Of a stretch of 57,391 nt of DNA, positions 40,066 through 48,818 are shown in pieces. Numbering within the stretch: position 1 is the stretch's first letter; every line of letters starts with the position of its first letter. Both the position numbers and the translations under genes were made by a program. This DNA comes from Clostridiales bacterium (GTDB lineage: Bacteria; Bacillota; Clostridia; Christensenellales; Aristaeellaceae): contig SVHC01000018.1 of NCBI GenBank assembly GCA_015056055.1, positions 1-57,391 of the forward strand. The letters are read 5' to 3'. A model generated the notes under the pieces. The model was not told the DNA's origin, searched no databases, and saw only the letters and a list, made by a program, of their open reading frames with translations.

Positions 40066-43000
40066 TTGCGACTGAAAAAGCTGGAAATATACGGCTTCAA
40101 ATCTTTTGCCGACCGCGTTGAGATGCGCTTTGACTACGGCGTAACGGGCATTGTCGGCCCGAACGGCTGCGGAAAGAGCAATATATCCGACGCGGTTCGC
40201 TGGGTTTTGGGCGAACAGAGCGCCAAGCAGCTGCGCGGCGCTAAAATGGAAGACGTCATTTTTAACGGCACTGAGAAGCGCCGTCGCTTGTCGTACTGCG
40301 AAGTGACGCTTACATTTGACAATTCCGATCATGCCCTTCCGATTGATTTTGAAGAGGTGGCCATTGCCCGTCGTGTATACCGTACCGGCGACAGTGAGTA
40401 CAGCATAAACCGTGCTGCGTGCCGCCTTAAGGATATTGTGGATCTTTTCCGCGATACGGGTGTCGGCAAGGAAGGATATTCGTTGATCGGGCAGGGCAGA
40501 GTCGATGAAATTCTGTCTTCCAAAAGTGAAGATCGCCGCCAGATTTTTGAGGAGGCAGCCGGTATCGTAAAATACCGTGCGCGCCGCGATGAAGCGGAAA
40601 AGCGCATGGCCAATACGCGGTTGAATCTTTCCCGTGTGGAAGATATTCTGGCAGAACTCAACGCACGAATAGAGCCGCTGCGTGAGCAGTCTGAAACGGC
40701 GCGGGAATATTTGAAGCTGCGCGATGAACTTAAAGTGCTGGAACTCAACCTTTTCCTGTTGAAAACGGAAAGGCTGACGGAAAAAATCGATGAGCTCCGA
40801 GCGCAAAAAGGCGAAATGGAAGTGCTCGCCACCAAAGCTGCCGAGGAGCAGATGGTGCTTACTCGTGAACGCGGAGAAGTGGAAAATGCGCTTTCTGAGC
40901 TGGAAACGCAGGCTGCAGCCGAGCGAGAGGAAGTGCAGCGCCTGATTCGCGAAGTTGAGGCACGCGAAGGTGCGGTGCTTGTCATGCGTGAGCGCATGGC
41001 CAACTCCGCCAAAGAGCGCGAACGTCTGAATAACGAAATTGCCGCTGCCGGCGAAGGCAAGGAAGGCATGCTTCGTCGCATTCAGGCGCTGGATGAACGC
41101 GCATTGGAGCAGGAAAAGGAAGTACAGGAATCTGCGGCAATGCTTGCCGATAAGGAAGCCGAGCTTCAGGAGAAAGAAACCCTTCTCTCCGAACTTGAAG
41201 CCCGTGCAGAGGAAGCAAAGGCACGCATTATTCGCGAGATGAATCGATTGAGCGACGTGCGCAGCGAAAAGGCTCGCCTGACTGCTGTCAACGATGCGCT
41301 TGCCCGTCAGCTGGAACAGCTTTCTGCCAACAATGCGGATGAAGAGGAAATTGCCGAGCTGCGCGAGGATTATGCCCGTGCGCAGAACGTACTGGAAACA
41401 GAAAAGGCAGAAGAATCAAACCTGAAAGCACAGAGCGCAGAATATGATGCGCGTGTGCATGAACTGAGCGGACGCGCCGATTTGCTTGTGCGAGAGGTGC
41501 AGTCGCTGACGGTCCGCAGGCAGGAAACCGGTGCCAGACTGAAGCTGCTTTTGGAAATGCAGCGTGAGTATGAGGGCTATCAGAATCCGGTCAAGCAGGT
41601 ACTGCTGAAGTCGCGAAAAGATTCCGGTTCGGGTGTACACGGCGTAGTTGCCGATTTGATCAATGTACCCGAAAAGCTGGAACGTGCGGTTGACATGGCC
41701 TTGGGCGGCGCATTGCAGAATATTGTTGTCGACAGGGACGAAGATGCGAAGAAACTGATCGATTATCTGCGCGCAAACCGATATGGACGTGCGACGTTTT
41801 TGCCGTTGTCCTCTATCCGTTCCAGAACGCTTACCCCGGCCGAACGCCGCGTGCTGAATATGCCCGGCTGCCTTGGCGTGGCAAGCGAACTGATAGGCTA
41901 TAAAGATATTTATCGCGGCGTGATCGAAAGCCTTCTGGGCCGTACGATTGTGGCCGAAAATCTGGAGGCAGGCATTCAGATCCAGCGTGCCAGCAATTAT
42001 GCATGCAGGCTGGTAACGCTGGATGGCGATGTAATGCATTCCGGTGGTTCCATGACGGGCGGCAGCGTTGCTACAAAAGCAACAAGCCTGCTTTCCCGTA
42101 CCCGCGAAGCGGAAACCAATAAAAAGCTGCTTGATGAGATCACCAAAACGCTGGAAGAACGTCAGGCGGAAATGGAAAACCTGACGAGCGAACTCGGCGA
42201 AGTAAAAAAGGCGCGCAATGCTTTGGTTGACCGCGTGCATCAGCAGGAAATCGCCGTTACCCGCGCGGAAGCACATCTGTCCAAGGCACAAAGCGAACTG
42301 GAAACCTGTCTGCAGCATGCACAGCGTGTACGGCAGGAGGAAGAACGTCTGCGGGTTCAGGCGGCAGAAGTTCAGCAGGCTTTGCAGGAATGCGAACAGC
42401 AGCAGAATGAGGCTTCCGATACCACCAGTGTAACGCAGGCTGAAATCGGGCGCATGCAGCGCGAAATTTATGAGCGCCGCAATGCAGTAAGCGTGCTTCA
42501 TGATGCAGTAAGCGACGCACGCGTTGCGCAAACCACTGCTCAGCGTGACTGGGAGGATACCTGCGCAGAGAGCGAGCGCATGAAGGCGCAGAGTACGAAC
42601 CTCGAACGCTCAAAGGAAGAGGCAGAAGAGGCGCTTGCCGGTCTTTCCGAACGGGAAATGCTGGATGCACTGCGTTTGGAAGAAGATTTGTCTGCGCTTT
42701 CCGAACTCAAGCAGGAATTGGATGGCGCACGTACGCAGTTTAATACCAGCGATTTGAAAAGGCGCGATATGCAGGGCAGACTGCGCCTGCTCAGTGACCG
42801 GGCGGAAGAAATGCGTCTGGAAAACGATGAGCTAATGGCCCGTCTGCATAAAAACGAAATGCAGCTTTCTCGATCCGAAGATGAGCTTACCCAGCTCACC
42901 GGACGCATCTGGGAAGAATATGAACTGACCTATGCGAACGCTGTGCCGTGGCGCAATCCGGAATTTAAATACGGCGAAAGCGAGAAACGCATAGCAGCCA

Positions 43001-43623
43001 TCCGCGCACGCATCAAGCAGATGGGCTCCGTAAATGTTGCGGCGGTGGATGAATACCGCCAGACGATGGAACGCTGTGAACAGATGAGCGTTCAGCGCGA
43101 TGACCTTGTAAAGGCGCAGCTGGATTTGCAGGGCATTATTGATGATTTGCTCAGCAAGATGGAAACGCAGTTTAAGACGCAGTTTGAAACGTTGAACGGA
43201 TATTTCCAAAAGACTTTTGTCGCCCTCTTTGGCGGCGGTCATGCGGAATTACGCCTGAGCGACCCGAAGGATGCTCTCAATTGCGGCATTGACATCGTTG
43301 CACAGCCGCCGGGAAAGAAACTGCAGATGCTTTCGCTGCTTTCGGGCGGCGAACGAGCGCTGACGGCAATTGCCATTCTGTTCGCAATGCTTACGCTCAA
43401 ACCTACCCCGTTCTGCATTCTGGATGAGATTGAAGCGGCGCTTGACGATGCCAATATCGACAATTTTGCGCAGTATCTGAAGGACTATTCCCAGAAGACG
43501 CAGTTCGTTGTCGTTACACACCGCAAGGGCACTATGGAACGATGCGATGCGCTTTACGGCGTAACAATGCAGGAAAAGGGCGTTTCCAAAATGATTTCCG
43601 CTCAGTTGAGCGATATAGAATAA
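40066..43623 (+). CDS. smc: Chromosome segregation ATPase SMC
   Basis: 1185 aa; TTG 40066 start with only a weak ribosome site (AAGGACGGA). Head: MRLKKLEIYGFKSFADR and Walker A GPNGCGKSN (31-39). Coiled coils occupy about 170-500 and 670-1000. The hinge is near residue 520-640 (GVHGVVADLINVPEKLERAV, then GGSMTGGS). The C-terminal head has signature LLSGGERALTAIAI and Walker B PFCILDEIEAALDDANI. With ScpA/ScpB, not in the window, it organises and segregates the chromosome. ftsY follows 22 bp on. Confidence 0.98.
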   Translation: MRLKKLEIYGFKSFADRVEMRFDYGVTGIVGPNGCGKSNISDAVRWVLGEQSAKQLRGAKMEDVIFNGTEKRRRLSYCEVTLTFDNSDHALPIDFEEVAIARRVYRTGDSEYSINRAACRLKDIVDLFRDTGVGKEGYSLIGQGRVDEILSSKSEDRRQIFEEAAGIVKYRARRDEAEKRMANTRLNLSRVEDILAELNARIEPLREQSETAREYLKLRDELKVLELNLFLLKTERLTEKIDELRAQKGEMEVLATKAAEEQMVLTRERGEVENALSELETQAAAEREEVQRLIREVEAREGAVLVMRERMANSAKERERLNNEIAAAGEGKEGMLRRIQALDERALEQEKEVQESAAMLADKEAELQEKETLLSELEARAEEAKARIIREMNRLSDVRSEKARLTAVNDALARQLEQLSANNADEEEIAELREDYARAQNVLETEKAEESNLKAQSAEYDARVHELSGRADLLVREVQSLTVRRQETGARLKLLLEMQREYEGYQNPVKQVLLKSRKDSGSGVHGVVADLINVPEKLERAVDMALGGALQNIVVDRDEDAKKLIDYLRANRYGRATFLPLSSIRSRTLTPAERRVLNMPGCLGVASELIGYKDIYRGVIESLLGRTIVAENLEAGIQIQRASNYACRLVTLDGDVMHSGGSMTGGSVATKATSLLSRTREAETNKKLLDEITKTLEERQAEMENLTSELGEVKKARNALVDRVHQQEIAVTRAEAHLSKAQSELETCLQHAQRVRQEEERLRVQAAEVQQALQECEQQQNEASDTTSVTQAEIGRMQREIYERRNAVSVLHDAVSDARVAQTTAQRDWEDTCAESERMKAQSTNLERSKEEAEEALAGLSEREMLDALRLEEDLSALSELKQELDGARTQFNTSDLKRRDMQGRLRLLSDRAEEMRLENDELMARLHKNEMQLSRSEDELTQLTGRIWEEYELTYANAVPWRNPEFKYGESEKRIAAIRARIKQMGSVNVAAVDEYRQTMERCEQMSVQRDDLVKAQLDLQGIIDDLLSKMETQFKTQFETLNGYFQKTFVALFGGGHAELRLSDPKDALNCGIDIVAQPPGKKLQMLSLLSGGERALTAIAILFAMLTLKPTPFCILDEIEAALDDANIDNFAQYLKDYSQKTQFVVVTHRKGTMERCDALYGVTMQEKGVSKMISAQLSDIE

Positions 43624-43645
43624 CGATCGGACGGAGGCGGAGGAA

Positions 43646-44542
43646 ATGGGTCTGTTTGACCGGATTAAAAAGGGACTTATGCGCACGCGTGAAAACGTGG
43701 GTGCAAAGATGGAAGAACTCGTGGAACTGCACGAGGAGCTTACGGATGAATTTTATGAGGAACTTACGGATATTCTGATTATGGCGGACGTAGGCGTAAA
43801 GACGGCAGAACTGGCTGTAAACCGCCTGCGTGAGCGCTGCGAAAAGGAATCGGTTCCCAATACGCAGAAAGCACGCGAAGTGCTTAAGGACATTCTGGTG
43901 GAGATTATGGGCAGCGAACCCATGCGCCTGAGTTCTCCGATGGTTCTGCTCGTAATCGGCGTAAACGGCGTGGGCAAGACCACCTCCATTGGCAAGCTTG
44001 CTGCCCGCCTGCGTACCGTCGGCAGAAACGTTATTATCTGTGCGGGTGATACGTTCCGTGCTGCGGCAGCAGATCAGCTGACTGTATGGGCAGAGCGTGC
44101 AGGTGTTCCGATTGTGAAGCAGACCGAGGGTGCTGATCCGGCTGCAGTGGTTTTTGACGGCGTTCAGGCTGCGAAAAGCCGCTTTGCAGATGTTCTGATT
44201 GTTGATACTGCAGGCCGACTGCACAACAAGACCCATCTGATGGAAGAGCTGAAAAAGATCAGCCGCGTAGTTGCACGCGAATATCCGGAAGCTACTGTGA
44301 AGGCGCTGCTGGTGCTGGATGCAACTACCGGTCAGAATGGTCTGGCGCAGGCACAGGTGTTCAAGGACGTGGCAGAGATTGACGGCCTGATCCTGACCAA
44401 GCTGGACGGTACTGCCAAAGGCGGCATTGCTGTGGCCATCCGCCAGGAAATGGGATTGCCTGTTCGCTATATCGGCGTGGGCGAGCAGATCGACGATATG
44501 CAGCCCTTCGATGCGCGTGAATTTATAAACGCAATCTTCTAA
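43646..44542 (+). CDS. ftsY: Signal recognition particle receptor FtsY
   Basis: GTPase that docks SRP-ribosome complexes at the membrane. 298 aa; ATG 43646 after GGAGG. A short N domain with amphipathic MGLFDRIKKGL start replaces the long acidic A domain of E. coli. G-domain motifs: IGVNGVGKTTSIGKLA, ICAGDTFRAAAADQL, VDTAGRLHNK, LTKLDGTAKGG and GVGEQIDDMQPF. Last gene of the conserved cluster. Confidence 0.97.
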   Translation: MGLFDRIKKGLMRTRENVGAKMEELVELHEELTDEFYEELTDILIMADVGVKTAELAVNRLRERCEKESVPNTQKAREVLKDILVEIMGSEPMRLSSPMVLLVIGVNGVGKTTSIGKLAARLRTVGRNVIICAGDTFRAAAADQLTVWAERAGVPIVKQTEGADPAAVVFDGVQAAKSRFADVLIVDTAGRLHNKTHLMEELKKISRVVAREYPEATVKALLVLDATTGQNGLAQAQVFKDVAEIDGLILTKLDGTAKGGIAVAIRQEMGLPVRYIGVGEQIDDMQPFDAREFINAIF

Positions 44543-44571
44543 GCGATAAGGGATTTTCGGGAGGTATCCGG

Positions 44572-45228
44572 ATGAAAGTAAAGCAGGTTATCGTGGTTGG
44601 TCTGGGCAGGTTTGGCAGTTCGATTGCTGAAACGCTGGAGGATAACGGCTGTGAAGTGCTTGCAATGGATATAGACCCTGAATGTCTGGAAGACATTGCT
44701 CCTAAGGTCACGCATGCCGTGTGCGCAGATGCGACGGATGTGGATACGCTTACTGAACTCGGTGCAGGCAATTTTGACATGGCTGTGATTACCATAGGCT
44801 CGGATATCAAAGCCAGCAGCGTTGCCACCATGCTGATGAAGGAGCAGGGCGTTGCTCGCGTAATTGCCAAAGCACATGACGAGCAGCATGGACGGCTTCT
44901 GATGAAGGTGGGCGCGGACAAAATTGTTTTTCCGGAGAGGGACATGGGTCGCAGAATGGCGCATAACCTTATATCGGGAAATGTGCTGGAGTTTATTCAG
45001 CTTTCAAAGGACTATACGCTCAGCGAGATTGCTCCCTTGAAAAAATGGATTGGCAAAACGCTCATGGAACTGAAACTGCGCCAGGAATACAAAATCAACG
45101 TAATTGCGATTCGAACGGGAGAAAAATTCAATGCCGTGCCGGATGCGCATGACGTAATCCGCGAGGATGACGCACTGGTTGTGCTCGGCCCTGCGGCAAG
45201 TATACGGGAGCTGGAGAAAAGGGCATAG
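44572..45228 (+). CDS. TrkA/KtrA-type potassium-channel regulatory protein
   Basis: 218 aa; ATG 44572 behind GGGAGGT. N-terminal RCK domain with the nucleotide motif VIVVGLGRFGSSIAETL and the acidic end of strand 2 (AMDID). C-terminal TrkA_C domain about 135-218 (LKKWIGKTLMELKL, DALVVLGP). In relatives it binds NAD(H), ATP/ADP or c-di-AMP and gates KtrB-type potassium uptake. No ktrB/trkH gene follows, so the membrane partner must be elsewhere. Short gaps to ftsY and the esterase suggest read-through. Confidence 0.9.
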   Translation: MKVKQVIVVGLGRFGSSIAETLEDNGCEVLAMDIDPECLEDIAPKVTHAVCADATDVDTLTELGAGNFDMAVITIGSDIKASSVATMLMKEQGVARVIAKAHDEQHGRLLMKVGADKIVFPERDMGRRMAHNLISGNVLEFIQLSKDYTLSEIAPLKKWIGKTLMELKLRQEYKINVIAIRTGEKFNAVPDAHDVIREDDALVVLGPAASIRELEKRA

Positions 45229-45242
45229 CAGGAGGGATTTGC

Positions 45243-45989
45243 ATGGTTTGTGCAAACAGCCCGCTGGGGCGTCCGTTCGAATATGAAGGCGGACGCACAG
45301 GGATATTGCTGCTTCACGGCTTTACGGCAACCTGCGCGCAGATGCGCCCATTGGCGGATAAACTTCGCGATGCAGGTTATACCGTATCCGTACCGCTTCT
45401 GCCGGGGCACGGCACTACAATCGAGGACATGGAACGCTCGAATTGGAAAGAATGGCTTGCATGTGCAAAACAGGCATATGTACGCCTGCAGGAAAAGGTG
45501 GACAATGTTATCGTTGCCGGCCTTTCCATGGGAGGAACGCTTGCGCTGCTTTTGGCGGAGGAGTATATGCCCGATGGATGCATTGCGATAGCTCCGGCCA
45601 TCTCACTCAGAAATAAAACCGCGTGGCTTGCTGGGCTTGCGTGGCCTTTTATGCCGAGAATGGCAGGCGGAAGTGAGAATCGCGGCGAGGATTATCTGCA
45701 TTCGCTGGATGTTTGCTATGGCGCAACACCTGTGAAAAAGGTAGCTGACCTGAACAGGCTTCGCGCACGTGCCATGAGGAACCTTGCCTTGATTGCATGC
45801 CCGCTTTTTGTGATTCAGCCTGCAAAGGATACAACGGTTGATCCCAAAGGGGCAAAAAGCGTGATAGCCGGTGTGCAGTCAGAGAAAAAGAAGCTTTTGA
45901 TGCTGGAAAATTCGCCGCATGTGTGTACGCTGGGCCCGGAGCGGGAAAGGCTGAACCGAGCGGTGCTGGATTTTCTTGCGGAATTATAG
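45243..45989 (+). CDS. Alpha/beta hydrolase (carboxylesterase/lysophospholipase-like)
   Basis: 248 aa; ATG 45243 with AGGAGG 8 nt upstream. Oxyanion region LLLHGFTATCAQM, nucleophile Ser95 in GLSMGG, Asp in QPAKDTTVD and His in ENSPHVC complete the triad. No signal peptide. It resembles Est30/monoacylglycerol-lipase-type thermostable carboxylesterases of Firmicutes. The natural substrate is unknown. Confidence 0.9.
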   Translation: MVCANSPLGRPFEYEGGRTGILLLHGFTATCAQMRPLADKLRDAGYTVSVPLLPGHGTTIEDMERSNWKEWLACAKQAYVRLQEKVDNVIVAGLSMGGTLALLLAEEYMPDGCIAIAPAISLRNKTAWLAGLAWPFMPRMAGGSENRGEDYLHSLDVCYGATPVKKVADLNRLRARAMRNLALIACPLFVIQPAKDTTVDPKGAKSVIAGVQSEKKKLLMLENSPHVCTLGPERERLNRAVLDFLAEL

Positions 45990-45991
45990 TC

Positions 45992-46018
45992 AAAATACCG
46001 GCGGAATGCCGGTATTTT
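45992..46018 (+). terminator. Short hairpin between esterase and Nudix genes
   Basis: A perfect 11-bp stem (45992-46002 with 46008-46018), 5-nt loop, ending TTTT. It would work in both directions, though the plus strand is relevant here. Confidence 0.72.
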
Positions 46019-46044
46019 CAAAACCACAGAAATAGAGGGATACC

Positions 46045-46431
46045 ATGACGGAAGTTGTTGCGGCACTGATCTGGGAAGGGAATCGCTTTCTGGCCTGCCA
46101 GAGACCGGAAGGAAAGAAACGCGCCCTTTTGTGGGAGTTTGTCGGAGGCAAGGTAGAAAAGGGAGAAACCCCTGAAGAGGCGCTCGTGCGCGAATGCCGC
46201 GAGGAACTGGATATCACGGTTGCACCGCAGAGCATTTTTATGGAAGTCGTGCACGAATATCCGGATATTACGGTGCACCTTACGCTGTTTAATGCCGTGA
46301 TTGCCGAAGGGACGCCGAAGATGATCGAGCACAACGATATCCGCTGGCTGACTGCGGAAGAAATCGATCAGTATGAATTTTGCCCTGCGGATAAGGAGAT
46401 TCTGGAAAAGATCCGCGAAACGAAAAAATGA
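46045..46431 (+). CDS. Nudix hydrolase, MutT-like (8-oxo-dGTP diphosphatase type)
   Basis: 128 aa. The full Nudix box runs GGKVEKGETPEEALVRECRE and then ELDI. LWEFVGGK before it and the FNAVIAEGTPKMIEHNDIRWL block match the MutT/CTP pyrophosphohydrolase group that removes oxidised nucleotides. There is little space between the preceding hairpin and the start, so expression may depend on read-through. A terminator follows. Confidence 0.92.
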   Translation: MTEVVAALIWEGNRFLACQRPEGKKRALLWEFVGGKVEKGETPEEALVRECREELDITVAPQSIFMEVVHEYPDITVHLTLFNAVIAEGTPKMIEHNDIRWLTAEEIDQYEFCPADKEILEKIRETKK

Positions 46432-46446
46432 TAAGAAGGCATACAG

Positions 46447-46481
46447 AAGCCCGCTGCACTTCCAAATGCAGCGGGCTTTTT
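46447..46481. terminator. Terminator between the Nudix and NAGPA-domain genes
   Basis: A perfect 12-bp stem (46447-46458 with 46467-46478) with five T on the plus strand, between two convergent genes. Confidence 0.88.
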
Positions 46482-46497
46482 GTGTATACAGATTGGA

Positions 46498-47445
46498 TTA
46501 TTCTGCAGTTTCCTCATTCGGAACTGCGGTGACGAAATAAACGATATCGCCGACGATGCGCTCAGGTTCGGCAGAGAAGTTGATCTTTTCGCCCTTCCAT
46601 ACAACGGCAGCGGAGCCGCCGCCGTCAAGGTTGAATGCCTGATAGCAGCCGAGTTCCTTCATGTAGTGGGCAAGATTCTGCGTGGTGATGCCGGCAGACT
46701 CCGGAATGCGGCCGTCTACGCACACCAGCAGATATTCAAGCTCACCCAGCTGGCCGATGGCCTGACGGGGATTGAGCTCCATGGTTTCGAAGAAGTATTC
46801 GGATACGTCCTGCACTTCGCCATCTACAACAAGAGCCGGGCCGAAGGTGAATGCCTGATAGGTATCGCTGCGCAGCTCTTTGAGCGGGTAGTACTTATCA
46901 CGCTCGGTGATGATATGGAAGTTTCCGTCGAAATCAATAACGAGCTGATCCTGATTTCTGGCGGGATCATTGCGCAGACGCTTGCCCTGGCGGACGATGT
47001 AGCTGCCGTCACGATAGCTGTAGAAGTCGCCATTGATGGCGATAACGGCATTAACGGTCTTTGCCATGCGGGAGGGCAGTGCGCGGCCTGCACCGATAGA
47101 ATAGTATGCGGTGGTGGTACGCAGCTGGCTGGGATCAGCAATCTTTACATATACCAGCCAGACGATGGAATTGTATGCGAAAGTCTGCTTGATTTCCACG
47201 CGGATGGTTTCGTCCTCGTACAGATACGGGCCGACATAGCAATCGGGATTCGGAACATAGCCGCCGGTGAAATCTTCCACCATGGGGAATGCAGGCACAA
47301 ATTCCTCTTCTTCAGTCTGAACTTCTTCGCTCGTGACAGTGGCATCTTCGGACGAATTTGCATCCTCATCTGCCAGCGCGGGCATGCAGAAGGAAACGAG
47401 CATTGCAGCGATGAGCAGCCATGCAACCATGAACGTCTTTTTCAA
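46498..47445 (-). CDS. Secreted phosphodiester glycosidase (NAGPA-domain) protein
   Basis: 315 aa. The likely start is TTG 47445, 8 nt from GGAG; the GTG at 47454 touches the ribosome site. The signal peptide (KKTFMVAWLLIAAMLVSF) ends near ALADED, followed by an acidic Glu-rich stretch. The NAGPA domain follows: AVIAINGDFYSYRDGSYIVRQG in pieces, AFTFGPALVVDGEV, NPRQAIGQL, LVCVDGRIPESAGIT and FNLDGGGSAAVVW. Family members remove GlcNAc from phosphodiesters; in bacteria they act on wall or exopolysaccharides. It has its own unit downstream of htrA. Confidence 0.88.
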   Translation of the reverse strand: MKKTFMVAWLLIAAMLVSFCMPALADEDANSSEDATVTSEEVQTEEEEFVPAFPMVEDFTGGYVPNPDCYVGPYLYEDETIRVEIKQTFAYNSIVWLVYVKIADPSQLRTTTAYYSIGAGRALPSRMAKTVNAVIAINGDFYSYRDGSYIVRQGKRLRNDPARNQDQLVIDFDGNFHIITERDKYYPLKELRSDTYQAFTFGPALVVDGEVQDVSEYFFETMELNPRQAIGQLGELEYLLVCVDGRIPESAGITTQNLAHYMKELGCYQAFNLDGGGSAAVVWKGEKINFSAEPERIVGDIVYFVTAVPNEETAE

Positions 47446-47524
47446 ACAAAACACTCCATTTCCGGATATTCATGCCTTATTATAGCATAAAAATCATTGG
47501 AATGCCACCATCAAAGACAGAAAA

Positions 47525-47558
47525 CAAAAAATTCCCCGCCTCATTATGAAGCGGGGAA
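47525..47558 (-). terminator. Terminator of htrA
   Basis: An 8-bp outer stem (47532-47539 with 47551-47558) plus inner pairing; on the minus strand it runs into six T. It sits 7 bp after the htrA stop. Confidence 0.85.
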
Positions 47559-47564
47559 AATGGT

Positions 47565-48692
47565 TTATTCCGTCAGATCGAGCAGCTGAAGTTCTACATC
47601 AACGTCGAAGGTGATGGGAGTAGAAGCAGCCTTGCCGTTTGCGTTGTAGTAACGTGCAATGGAGAGGGTGATGGTTTCACCGGCTTCGTGCTGGTCGAAC
47701 AGCAGCTGCATCTCATCGGTATCCATGCAGCGTTCTCCGTTTACATGGGTAATGATGTCGTAAATCTGCAGGCCGGACTTCTCGGCGGGGCTGCCTTCCT
47801 CGATGTTGGTGATGATGGCGCCTGCCGGCGGATAGCTGCGAATGATTTCCTTGGGACCTTCGTTATCGGTGATGGTTACGCCGATGCGCGGACGGATAAC
47901 AATGCCGTATTCGATCAGATCATCGATGATGGGCTTTGCAGTATTGACCGGGATGGCGAATGCAATGCCCTCAACTACAGAAGTGTAGTTGTAGGCGGAC
48001 TTGATGGTGGGGATACCGATCAGTTCGCCCATACCGTTGAGCAGAGCGCCGCCGGAGTTGCCGGAGTTGATCTGCGCGGTGGTCTGAATAACGCTGAGCG
48101 GGCGGGTGTAGCTGCCGGTTGCCTTAATGCCTTCGCGGTTCAGACCGGAGATAATGCCGTAGGTAGTGGTGCCGTACAGGAAGGTATCGGAAGTGCCGGG
48201 ATTGCCGATGGCAATTGCGAGTTCACCGATACGCAGTGCATCGGAATCGCCCATCGGAACGGGAACTGCATCTACTTTGCCTTCAAATTTCAGAACAGCC
48301 AGGTCGGTGCTGGAATCGGTGCCGACGATTTCGGCCTCCATTCGGGTTCCGTCCAGCCAGAGGATTTCGGCGCGGTCCGCCTCGGCGATAACGTGGTTGT
48401 TGGTAACGATATAGCCGCGGTCGTCGATGTATACGCCGGAACCGAAGCTGGATTCAACGTCGGTGATGCCCTTCTGATAATCCCAAGTCTGCGTGATGGC
48501 AATTACCTGAACAACTGCAGGACGTACGCGGTCTGCAATATCGGGAATGGGATTTGCGGAGGTAAGGACGATCGTGGGATCAGAAACGGAGGTTTCGGCA
48601 ACGGCATTGATATCGGATGCCAGATAACCGCTGACGGAAGTAAGTACGACAGCCAGCGCAATAATAAGAGCCCATTTTCTGGTTAGTTTCAT
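47565..48692 (-). CDS. htrA: HtrA/DegP-type serine protease with PDZ domain
   Basis: Membrane-anchored protein-quality protease. 375 aa; ATG 48692, 6 nt from GAGGTG. An N-terminal uncleaved helix (ALIIALAVVLTSVSGYLA) anchors it outside the cell. The catalytic triad is His100 (TNNHVI), Asp130 (SSTDLAVL) and Ser213 (INSGNSGGAL). One PDZ domain (about 270-360) has GAIITNIEEGSPAEKSGL and DIITHVNGE. The promoter holds direct repeats expected for an OmpR-type regulator, and the two-component genes lie immediately upstream, an arrangement like CssRS/HtrA or WalRK-HtrA. Confidence 0.95.
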   Translation of the reverse strand: MKLTRKWALIIALAVVLTSVSGYLASDINAVAETSVSDPTIVLTSANPIPDIADRVRPAVVQVIAITQTWDYQKGITDVESSFGSGVYIDDRGYIVTNNHVIAEADRAEILWLDGTRMEAEIVGTDSSTDLAVLKFEGKVDAVPVPMGDSDALRIGELAIAIGNPGTSDTFLYGTTTYGIISGLNREGIKATGSYTRPLSVIQTTAQINSGNSGGALLNGMGELIGIPTIKSAYNYTSVVEGIAFAIPVNTAKPIIDDLIEYGIVIRPRIGVTITDNEGPKEIIRSYPPAGAIITNIEEGSPAEKSGLQIYDIITHVNGERCMDTDEMQLLFDQHEAGETITLSIARYYNANGKAASTPITFDVDVELQLLDLTE

Positions 48693-48761
48693 GTGGAGCA
48701 CCTCGATTTCTTATTTTTTATGAAGCAGGTACGAACGGTGCCTGTTCTTCTTTACGGATTC

Positions 48762-48808
48762 ATTATAACAGGCAGAATCTTAAATCGCGTGAACGATTTG
48801 TGAACGAT
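48762..48808 (-). promoter_or_regulatory. htrA promoter with OmpR-type direct repeats
   Basis: On the minus strand TATAAT lies at 48767-48762 with no good -35. Two perfect 9-bp direct repeats (GTGAACGAT on the plus strand, at 48789-48797 and 48800-48808) are 11 bp apart, centred on and above the missing -35. This is the usual geometry for a PhoB/OmpR-class activator. Confidence 0.75.
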
Positions 48809-48818
48809 GATGGCAGAA

